Made by a program: the position numbers and the translations under genes. DNA of 64,000 bases, taken from the NCBI GenBank assembly GCA_903858115.1, contig CAIOHR010000432.1, forward strand, positions 62,001 to 126,000. Reading direction: 5' to 3'. Origin of the DNA: an uncultured Pirellula sp. (GTDB lineage Bacteria > Planctomycetota > Planctomycetia > Pirellulales > Pirellulaceae). Below are positions 1-12,000 of this stretch, piece by piece. Position 1 is the first letter of the stretch. Each line of letters starts with the position of its first letter. A model generated the notes under the pieces. The model made no database searches. It was not told the origin of the DNA and saw only the letters and a list, made by a program, of their open reading frames with translations.

Positions 1-3000
1 CGGTCCCGATACCAACGAGTTCACGTCTGGTGCCAGTGTAAAGCTGAGAACTCTCGCAACATCCGCTCCCGTCGCAGCGGTGATTGTCGGTTGAACCGAG
101 AAAAGCGATGGATCCAACGCTCGAACGCGGGTCACGTCGGGAGCCGTTGTATTGAAGCTTGTTCCTTGACCAGCAAGACCTGTAACCAAACCGTTTTCAT
201 CATCTGCTCCACCCGCGGTTGGGTTTGCAAGTGGCCCAGCCCAAACGGAAACAGGAATAGTCTTTGCTGGATTTACATCTTCAACGTAATCGACCGCCAA
301 AACGCCAGTATTGACTACGATTGTCGGACGGTCATTCATCGCATTGATGTTGACTGTCAACGTGGACTTGGTTTGCCGAGGAGTGTTATTGGAGGCAGGA
401 GCACCGTTCAAGTTCACTTCCTCATCCTCAATCGTGATTTCGATCAGGACTGGTCCGCCGATCAAGTTGTTGTAGTTCGTACCCGGTGCGTAACGAACTC
501 TTCGATTGGCTCGATTCGTATCCGTTGGATTGACGATCGAAACATTCTCTAAACCGCCCACCTCGTTAGGGTTCAATCTCGCCGAGCCGAGAAGTCGAAC
601 ATTCACAATATTGAGGTTTTGATCCCGTTCCGAGCCGAATCCAATATCGGATGCTCCTGTGAGAATTCCCCCGTTTGCGTCGTATCCTAAAATCTCTAAC
701 CCAGCGGAATCGCCAGTCCGTTGAGGCAAAGTTGTGATGCCTGCAAAATCATTTGCTGTCAGATTGCTCCACGACCATTCGATCACCGTATCTTCATCAA
801 TCGTTCTGACATCATCAAAGGCCTTCGGATCATCATTGACCTTGTGCACGGTCAACGTCACCGTGGCCGCGTTCGCGCTGACCATCCGCGGATCGGTCGT
901 TCGATAAACGAAAGTGTCGACGCCATTGAAGTGCGGATTGGGTGTATAGGAAAAGGAGCCATCTGGATTCAGTGCCAAAACACCAAACTTCGGAGCAACC
1001 AAGGGTTGCATGGAAACATCCGTAGTGGAAGTTCGGTTCTCGTCATAAACCCGAATGCTATTCTGGTCATCTGCATCGAAATCGTTCGCCAAAACACCAG
1101 ACGCCCCAACATTCAAAACACTTGTCAATCGACCATTTTCATTCACAGTGTAGGCGTCATTCACAGCGACTGGTGGCGAACCTGCCATCACTTCAATTAA
1201 GTGATCTTCGACCTCTCCGCCGACCGCCATACCGGTGGCGAGTGCCCCACCCGTCGCACTCAAACGGAATCTAGCCGTGGTATAACCGATGATGGCAGTT
1301 GAAGGCGTGATGATATTGAAGAGATTGGATCCACGAATAGCCGGTTGGCTATTGATGATCCTCTCCCCGGTATCTTCGAAGTCATTGTCTTGATTCCAGT
1401 CGATCCAAGCGTCGATGAATCCTGCATTGCTCGCCGTAATGGTCGCGATGACAGGAACCCCTGCAGTCGCAGGTCGATTCCCAGAGGCTACACTTCCTGA
1501 GTTATAAACCGCGTTGAAATAACCGCGGAATGAGACACCGTCTTCGTCGTCCGCGAGAACTCGCACTTCGTTACCTGAGGCCGTTACGCTTGGCAAATTC
1601 AGTCGTCGAGAGGCTATAGCACCGTTGATAGCAGCCGCCACTTTCGTTGCAAACGTTGCATCTGTGTCGGCGGGCTCCGCAGGGCTTGCAATCGGATTCA
1701 TGTTAACAAAAACAGGTACATTGCGTCCGAGAACGGACGACACGACTGCCGCAGAACGATCCACAATCTGGAAGACGACCGTATTTCCCGAGCCATCCAC
1801 CATCGTGAATGTTCGTTGTCCATTTGCGAGTGCTAGATCGTTCGCAGGCAACCGAACTTGAATGGTCTGCGAACCAGTCGGTTGACGTTGAATGAATGGA
1901 ACGGTGTTATGTACACTACCACTCAAATCGAACAGATGAGATGCAGATGCATCTACCGAGATCACATTTCCAGTCACCTGCGCCGAGATACCGAACAAGC
2001 GTCCTTTGACAATTGCCTCATTGTGGATCGCATTCCTGAGAGCCAAGGCAACTTCGTTGGCGGTTGCCGCTACCGCGACGCTCACCGGAATTGCATTCGC
2101 GACCGTGACAGCGCTATTGTCATGCTTGAACTGGAAGGTAACTACGTTGAATAGATTATCGCTGATAGAAATAAATTTATTCTGCAAATCCGCCGTCGAA
2201 GCGAGGGCGGTAAGTCGAACGGGCCCGTTGTTCCCTAGACTAAAGGTCGGCACACTGGAGAGATCAATACTGGAGTCATTATCGTCAGCATCTGCTGCGT
2301 TGCTTGGACTTCCATTCGAATCGCCGTCTGCGTAACGACCGAGTACCAATAGCGGCTCATCGATTGGATACAAGACATGCCGCGCACCATCAACAAACGG
2401 AGTTCGTGAAAGCACGGTACTACTGTTGGCGCCAGTCCCCGAGCGTTCGATTGCATCGCCATAATCCACGGACGTTTCTGGCATCGCGATCGTAAACTGT
2501 GTTAACGCATTCGATCGATTCGCCTGAAGATTATTTCCAGCGAAGTCGGTAATCGGAGCGATGGTTACCGTTCCTGAGAAGGGAGTAACCACGGAGGAAA
2601 CTCCGTGTACGAGCAGTGTATCGTTACTGATCGCATCGGCATCGACACCGAGACCCGCTAATTGATTCAATGCCTTCAATATCTGACCAGCTACCATAGT
2701 ACTGGTGAAGTTCGAAGCAAAAGGTACTGCAATCGCTCCTACGCCGACTCCGTTGCCCGTATCAAATTCCAAGATAACAGGGGTCGAACCTGCGTTAAAG
2801 GTGATGCGTTGTCCATCCGTAATGGAATTACCAGCAGGAGCTGTCATGCGAACGGAAGTTCGATTGACGAGGGTTATCTCATAAACACTGTCCTGTCTCC
2901 AGAACCCTGCCAATGGTGTGAGTCGAATCGTACGGCTATTGACGCTATAGCCGAAGATAAAGTCATTGCCAGGTATAAGTCGCCTACCGTTTTCCGTAAG

Positions 3001-6000
3001 GATCAACGGAACCAACGCAAGACTCGATGCATTCAGCGTCGTAGGATCAACCCCGGTACCCGACCGTTCGTCAAGAAGAATCTCAAAGAAGTCGTAGTTT
3101 CCGCTCAACAACTGCAAATAAGTACTACTAGGATCGAAATCAACACCTGCTGCATCATTATCAATCGGCAGTGCCAAGACGGCGCTCGGTCCGATAAAGT
3201 CAACGCGGTCGATAGCACCACGATCGATAAACACGTTCTGGCCTTGACCTGCTGGCGTGTTCACGAGTGGATCATCACTTCGGCGCAATCCATTCAAGTC
3301 AAAAGAGGGCGCAATGATGGGACTGGTGGGAATCCCTATACCTTCTTTCACTTGTTCGATAATCGATCGGTTCTCAAGCGAACCCAACGAGGAATCGATT
3401 GCACGTGATAACGTACGTAAGTAGAACCTGTCTGCAAGGGAGTTTACAAACAAAGGATCGGTTGCGAGCAACGAGATTCCAAACGACTCAGGAAGAGACG
3501 CAGGGGTAATATTGTTCGTGTTGCCTTGATAGATGTTACCTCCCAATTCAGGCTGAGGGCCTGCCGCAGGCCCAGTGTACTGCACACCTGTCGTGAAACT
3601 GGCGATGATATTGTTCAAGAGCGTCGGTATCGCACCTTCGTTGATGTTGATTCCAGTACCTGCGGCCGTGGTACTTCCCGAAGGGCCATAAAGGGTATTA
3701 TTCACGATTCGAGCCATCGATCGTGTCGGAATACCATTCGTGGTAACCGTATCGCCACTGATATTGATACCGCCCGTACGGTTGCCTGTGATTAGATTAT
3801 TCACCGCAACAATGCCAGCCGAAACATTGGCTGTATTCAGCGTAATCAGATTTCTGGCGACTCCCGGATAAGGTCGCAGTCCAGCTCCGGCCGCAAGTGT
3901 CGATTGATTCTGGCCCGCAGCGTCAATGTTGAGGCCGAATCCACTACTGTCCCGAATAACGCTTGACGAAAGGATCAGTTGGCCTTGTTCTCGCGCCACA
4001 TTCGCGTCACCTAAATCTTCGCCGAAATCTGTACCGAGAGCAGTGACGTCAGCGCCATAGGTAACCAATGACAATGGAACACCACCAGCCGAGTAATTCA
4101 CTCCACCCAGGACATCAGCGCTTACTTGACCGTGCAATTGGATTATTCGGGAGCGTGCTCCGGTAATTGCCGGACTGGCGCCTGTCATATCACCATTTGT
4201 GCTGGCATTGATTCGCACTCTTTGCTGGGATGTCGTGCTGTTGATCGCATCACGTATGGCCCGAGCGACTTGAACATCGGTAGTATTCGGTTGTATCTGT
4301 ATGCGAATGTTCTCGGGTCGAACACCGACACCTCGCACTTCGCCAGTTACCAATACGTCAAATTCGAATGTTGCTGTGTTTACACCGTCGCTCAACGAGA
4401 AAGTTGAGCCGTCAGCGATCTGACTTGCAGAAGTGAACGTCAATGCGTACGACTTCGTAAGACGATCGTTCGTATCATAGGTTCTTCCTAACTGAATCGG
4501 TGGAAGACTTGGTACTGTTGGCAGACTCAAATCTCGAGGGTTTGCGCTCGTTCCGTAATCGGCAGACGTTCGAATCTCGAGCTGATAAGCACCCGATTCG
4601 TTTTCATCGATTCGACCGCCACCGGCAGCACCGATGTTTTCGTATTCAAAGGTCGATTCGAACGCTTGATTGACCGGCGCATTTAGCACCATCTCGCCAC
4701 GTTCCGCGAAACCGATGATGAAGTCATCCAATCGCACCAAGGAAGTCGTGTTGTTTCGAGCCTTCGCAGAGGCGCGGAATAGATTCGGTGTTGCTGCACC
4801 ATCGCGAGGTCCGAACACATCGCCGATTCTTCCTCGCGTGGCTTGAAGTGGGCCCTGATTCCCTATCGTTATGTTGTGCAGGACGATCGCATGCCCACGG
4901 ACAGGATACACGGCTATATTCGTCAAATTGCCTGCAGGGAGCGGGTTGTTGAAGGTCGCAGCCATACTGGTTCGTATCGAATCGCGCACTTCCACAGCAG
5001 TCATCGCATTGGTGATGTTGACCGCAACATTGCCCGCCGTCACACCAGGAAGTCCGGCCAGGATGGTTGGAGCAGCACCGATGATTTGGTAAACACCAGC
5101 AGCAGGTAACCCCGTCACGTTGAGTACGTTCGGTGTCGACGTGCTCGTTGAGACTGCCAACCCGGATGCCACGAGGACGTTGCGAACAGCCGTCGCAACC
5201 TGAGTTGGTGTGGCATTCGGTGTTAATTGGATATCCGTCGCCCCAGCGGGCGTCGACCGGAACGTGAAGTTCGTTCCGTTGATTCGGATTTCATCCCCAT
5301 CTACGAGACTAGCCGCGCTCGGGAGATTAAGAACCAAACCTAGATCAAACTCGAATGTTCGTGTCGATGCTGCCAGAGTTCCTGAAGCTGCCGCCGTGAG
5401 CGTAAAGGTTTGGCCGTCTAGAAGTCGATCTCCTGCGACCGCAATCAATTCTTGGCCACCGCGCGTTGCGTCCCCCGCTCGGAAATCGCCGCCAGTAGCA
5501 AATTCGAAACGAAGACGAACGTCTCGCTTACCTGCTAGCGGAGCTAAATTGATACGAGCTTGACGCCACCCGGCGCCATCGAATAGTTCTTGAGTCAGAT
5601 AGCTGCGACCGAACGCATCTTGATTTGCGTTGATAGGAGTCAAGCCTTGTTGAACATCGTACTCGTCGATTAATCCGGATGTGGCGTTGTAATTTCCTGC
5701 AGTTCGCGTGGAATTGTTCGTTGATAACAATACCGACACTCCGTCTTCACCCACACCGTAAACTCGCATCGAGTCCAGCATGTCGGCATTGTCACCTAGC
5801 GGTGAGTTTGTGCCTTCGGTGGTGAGAGAGTAATTGAAGTACAACATCGGCTGGTCGTTTGCGGAGTAATCCCGCAAATCGATTAGATCGCTCTCGAGCG
5901 CTCCCATGGCACCGCCGGGTAGCGATACGTTGTCATAAAATGCGGGAACGTTGTAGATGCCTGCCCAATTACCGACTTGCCGTTGATTCGCTGGCTGCGT

Positions 6001-9000
6001 AGGATCCGTGTAACCAAACTTCAGACTTCGAGTTCCATTCGTTCCTCCCCGCGAATTGTTCGGATTTTCCAATCGACCGTGGCCGGCCGTTCCGCTGTCC
6101 TGACTGGTCGCGTGCCAAATGTTCACGTCCAAGGAAGAGAAGTCGATGCCACTAACTCCGGCAGGACCTTGAATAAATGTAGCACCGCGTGGGAAGATCG
6201 GCTGCAATACGCCAAACTCGTTGAACGCATAAATACGACCGTTGGTTGCAACGCCGAAAAGAATGTTGGAGAATCTACCATTCTCCAGGTTTCGCGGCCC
6301 AGCCGTCAGTCCCGAGAAATTGATCAACGCATTCGTTTCTGGATCGCGGATTTCCACGTAACGATCCGACCAACGTTGTCCCTGATTCTCGGCGTTGATC
6401 AGAATACTCATCAACTCGCCTTGGTTTGTCACTGCGTGATAGCGAGTCGGATTCGCAGCCGCAGTCGCTAGCGTCGCCAACCCTGTTACCGTACCGTTCG
6501 CGTCCGTCCAGCCCGAAATAGGCGTTAAGCCACCACCCGTCCCCGCTGCACGCACGAAGTATCCATGTTCGACAATACTCGTACCTGCACCTAGTCCTTG
6601 TTGTGAACCATTTCTGACGGAAGTCCCTGCGCCGGCTCCCACCGGACTCCTCGCTGCACCAACCGTTCCATCTGCCAGCGAATTCAAGCGATAGAAAATA
6701 TTTCGTGTAATTCCATTGAACCCGGACAATCCAGCGGTGGTATCCAGGTTTTGGCCACCCAAAATCGGCTGTTCGAATGCCGCAGGACTCCCTCGGCTAG
6801 CGACGCCCCAGAAGCTCGGTGAAAAAGCTCCGCCGCCGAGGTCTGTTGCGAACTGCGGAGAGAACGTTAGACCGTCAAAAATCATGCCGATACCGTTGTT
6901 ACCACCGTTGTTCGGAACCTGGATTGTTTCAAAGGTGGGTGGTGTCGCCACTGGTGTTACGATTCGAGACAAAAACGTGTTGATACCACTCGTGCCCGTG
7001 GTCGGGGCACCGTTGCCAATATCGATTCCGACGAAGGTACCCGAATTACTGTCTTGACGAACTCCTGTATTGTTTTGGAAACCGACAGCTAACCCACCTG
7101 GTGAAACCGCTAGATCATTGAGTGCATTTCCGTTTGGTCCAAAGTTGACGGCACTCGTTCCATTCGTACTGTAGATCGCGTCTTGAGCACCGGTCAATGC
7201 ATTCAGAAACTGCACGTTCCTCCCGGAAGAGGCAAACAATGGTACATCCGAAAGATTGAACGGGACCGCATTCGGCAATCCAACATTACCAGCGTTTGGT
7301 ACCGCCGTGCTGTTGATGATTTCCCCAAACGCCACTTGAACGGGGGCGAGGTTCGTCGACTGATTGCTCAAAGGTGCGGTTGTGTTATCGAATCGATCTT
7401 CTGCGATTCGGCGGATGGAATCGAGTGGTTCGAGTCGAACCAAAGTGTTAACCGGCGTTGCCGTGTTGTACTGTTGTAAGATTGCGCTCGATAACGAGGC
7501 ATTTCCCACGACGACCGTGTAATCGCCAGCTTGCAATTCAAATGGCCCGATGTAAGCATCTCGAGTCCCCTTCGATCCTCGTGTGATATCCGAGTTGTCG
7601 GATTCACGGGTTGGAACGGACTGGTCATCATGAATGTTGGAGTTGTCCCCTGTTGCGATCAGAGTCAAGTCTCCGTTGGCAGCCCTGCGGAACAGCCAAA
7701 GCTGCGTATTGGCTCGACCCAATCCATCCGCATAGTCGATATCAAACGTAATCGATTGATGAGCATTGCGGGATGGTGTGATGGTACTGAATGGAGCGGT
7801 CGAGTCTCGTCCAACCGAGAAATTGTACCAGTCAAGATCCGCAGGGACTTGCAGGTTCCCAGCGATGGATGCCGCGCCACGGTCATTGTTAAGAACATTG
7901 CCGATATTGATGGCACTGGCTGATGTGTTCGCCGTTTCTGCTGGATTGGACTCTCCATACTCCCCGAGCAAAGGAGAATGCATAGGCTGTCCCTGCACAT
8001 CGATTCCCGTAGATGCAAAGCGTATGTCTGCAAACTGGATCGAAGTTCCTGCGATTTCCTGTTGTTGCTGGAGGCGTATTTGTACTTTATAAACGCCAGT
8101 CGAAATACCTAGAAGCACCAAGGCCTCGTCCGTGAGACGATTAGGATCATTGCGAGGTACCGTGATGCCGTTGATGATATCCGGAACGGGTGAAACGTTA
8201 CTGCTTCGAACTCGAACGAAATAATTGTTAAACGACCCAGCCGCTCCAGGAAGAACGACACGAAGGCCAGCATCCAATGGGTTCACCCCTTGGAAATCAA
8301 CCTGCGCCGTGCTGAGCGCATTTCTTTTCGCGAACGCTTGCTGATCCATCGGTAACGCACGGCCAGCGGGAATCAATACAGGATCGGAATAGATCGAAGC
8401 TGCGACAGACTCATTCAGGGAATCGTTACTCAACGCGATGATGTTGCCATTGGCATCAACTAATTCCACAACGGAATCCAGACCACCGGCAGATTGATCG
8501 ACATCGATCCAAACGGTCGTTCCGGCCGTGCCAGCGAATCGATAAACGTCAAGATCCCGAGGAGTTGCAATTGAACCTGAAAGAGTGAAACCCAATCGCA
8601 AATTCTCATCGCCAGAATTCAAATTTGGCGCGAGCGTTCCTAGATCTTGGGCGTCCGAAGGGAAATCATTGTCCCCGGCGCCACCGAGTTGGTCGGTTTC
8701 ACGTTCCGTCGCGAGCGCAACGTTTCGATCGTTGCTGAACGGAGCAATCAATACAGATCTCCACGCGCCTGGCGTTGCGCTCGACGAAGAACCATTGTTG
8801 TTGGTGTCCAACATCGCAGCGCCTGCGAAATTGAAACCTGCTCCGATAGAGTCGTCATCCAAACTGGTCAACGTTACCGGGAAACCTGGAGAGCCGAGGA
8901 TTTGTAATGAACCACCAATCCGGTCCTTGATATCGAGCGGTCTGCCTGTCGCCGTAAAGCCAGCGGCCGGTCCTGATAATTTGACGACCAAACTCTCGTC

Positions 9001-12000
9001 TGACTTGCTAGTCAAACGCAGACCTCCGTAAGTGTGGAAGTCAGGGATTACGATTTCGCTCTGCAGAATATGAACGATGTCCGTATCGTCCCACACGCTC
9101 TCGGTTGTCAGCGTTGCACCACGAACGCTCATACCATTGAGCGCATTGTTCCCCAACTGATTATTCTGCACCAACGGACCGAAGTTACCGATGCCTACAT
9201 TCTCTCGTTCGTTCCGTCCCGTGGATCGTCCGTAATCTCGAACAGCCCGATAGTTGAGCGAATTCGCATCGATACTGATCGCTGCCGTTCCCGCCACGGA
9301 GTTGTCGCGAATGATGTTATTGAGGATCACAGGTTGGCTTCCAACCACGAAGATCGCAGAGGGTTGATTCACCCCGCGTGCATCGCGATTGGTGGTTCCC
9401 GGTGTTGCTGCACCGGACAAGTTGTTTTCAATGTTCGAATTCGTTACCCGCAGTGAAGATTGATGCGACTCGATCGCATTGAAGGATGCAAAACCCCCTG
9501 GGATTCTCGAATTGCCACCACCAAAAGTAATGGTTGCGTTGTCGATGCTCAGTTCACCCAAGTGTCGTGAAATAATGCCAGACCAATCCCCCGGGGAAGG
9601 GGTGGATGACGAGCCGTCATTATTCGTATCAAAACTTCCTGCTGCACCAAAGCGATCATCAAAGCGAGAGGTAAAGATAATCGGCTTGCTCGTGGTTCCT
9701 TCAGCGAGCATCGTTGCACTCATTCCGATTTCTATCCGTCCACCCAAGCTCTTGAATATAACGCCAGGATCGACCACTAAGCTCGCGTCTCTTCGCGCTC
9801 GTTGAAGTGAAGTAAGTCCAGACGTCTGAAGGGTACCAGGAAGAGTTTGTCCGTTATCGATCAACGAAGTGTCATCTTTATTGACATTCGCTACCAGTCG
9901 GAACGGGTTGGTATTGTTCTCCCGGCGATAGACTTTTCGCCCTACATAATCCATAGTTGCCACAGGCAAATTGGTCAATTGAACAGACCTTGCCGCTGAA
10001 ACGTTGAGGGAGCGGATTGCACTTGGTAGGCTTTCCTGTCCGAAACGGTCCACGAAAGTAATTAAATACTCTGCGAATACAGCAGATGGGAATCCAGCTG
10101 AACCGGTAGGCGGATTGATGGAAGCCAAAAACAAAGTAGAAACATCTGGGCCGACGGTCTCATTGCGGGCCCCACCGGGGGTGCCTTCCACAACGAGGTT
10201 TTCTCCCAGGACTATAGTAATCTCGGAGTCGTTGATTCTAGCTGGTACATTTAACGGCTTCAGTCCCTGTCCCGAGACCGTATCGATACGTACGAACAAT
10301 CCGTTGATCGTGTTTTGCGACAAAATGTTTGAGCGGATCTCGGGACCTACTCGTGTGTAATTTGGAACGAAGGCCCCTACTTGTTGGTAACGCGGTTCCG
10401 TGAAAAGAGTCTCTTCGAAACCGTTTGGATCGATACTTATCGCGGCGTCACCACCCCGGGAAATCCTATTGCCAACGATCAAGGGTCGCGCTTCCGCCAA
10501 GTGAATCGGACTAACGACTCGCCCCTGAGCACCGACACCGACGACGCCACCCCCGAACTGAATATTGGCATTCGAAATCGTGTTCAGGAACACTCCTTCG
10601 CGTTCGAGATCACCTCGACCTTGCGAGCGATCGAAATCGTTTCGAATCTCAATACCGCCCCAATTACCTGGATTGGCAGAAGTTACGAGCGGGTTCGTAT
10701 CTACACCGATGGTCTGATCAAAATGGCTTGTAAAGTAAACGGGTGCGCCTGGAATTCCTAAAACTTGAATGGCCGCACCACTTCTATCTGTGGTTGCGTC
10801 TTCACTCCCTACCAGAATACGAGAGCCTGCAAATTTAAGTACAGCTCCCGAGTCGATCATCAGGGTAACACCCTTGGGAACGTCCAGCGTGGAGCCGTCG
10901 CTCAACACACCCACTGGCGACCCAGCGTTACCAATCTCATAGGCTAGATCGTCTGTCATGGAAGTTGTGCGTTTGTCACCAACCAAGCGAATGATGTCGC
11001 CAGGTCTAGCTGCTAATGTCGCATCACTGATCCTGTTGTATGGCTGCACCAACGAGCCGTCTCGCGTGACACCAGTAAATGCCTTATCTACGACAATGGT
11101 CCGAGCACCACGATTGGGTAAGCCGACTTCTCCGATAGCCAATGGAGCTGCCGCGCGGAACCAGAAATTGAACTCGCCACCGGCGATTCCATCACCATCA
11201 CCATCTAATGCCGAGCCCTTCGCGGTAGATCCACTGCGCTCTTCGACCATTTGTCCCACGGACAAATTCTTGAAGTCGACCCGTAGCTCGTACCGTCCTT
11301 GACTTCGTCCACCGCTGCCGGAATCGGCTACGAGGGCATTGTTATCCTCATGGCCTTTTGCAACGACTGCCAAGAAATACTCCCCTGCATCGAGCTGCAC
11401 TCGAATCAAGGAATCATCGCTGGCGTAGTTGTTGTTGGCAGCAACTATATTCAACGAGCCATCTGTTCCTCGCTGCAAAAGAGTGAGGTGTGTATCGAGA
11501 TTGCTAGATTGATTCAGTCGCTCAGCAATGGTTTCGGCTCGAAGCTCTCCACGCACCCCTGGTGCAACGACAAAACGGTAAAGGTCTGTGTCCCGATTAT
11601 CGGGCCGATAAAGATGTTGACCATGCACAACATCATTATCGCCGGGGAAAATTTGTTCCAGAGGATTCGCAGCTCGACCAAGCCGAGCCTCATTCCCCTG
11701 AATCGTTCCTGGCGGTAGATCGAAACTATCTCCGAGACCGAGCAAATGCCCGATCTCTCGCATCGTGGCAGAAAAGAAGTTCTGCGTATTCGCATTGTTG
11801 GACCCAAGGCCGAACGCATTGTCCCATGCTTCCGAACCATCCATGATCGCTAGGAGTGATACTTGATTCCTGTTTTGGCCAGGAAGGCCTATCCCTAACT
11901 CATTGCCAGGCGCACTAATGTAGAAGTTAGGATACATATCACCGACAACGATGCGGTGCATTCCAGGTTGTATGGGGCCTGTATGCTCGACGAAATCGAT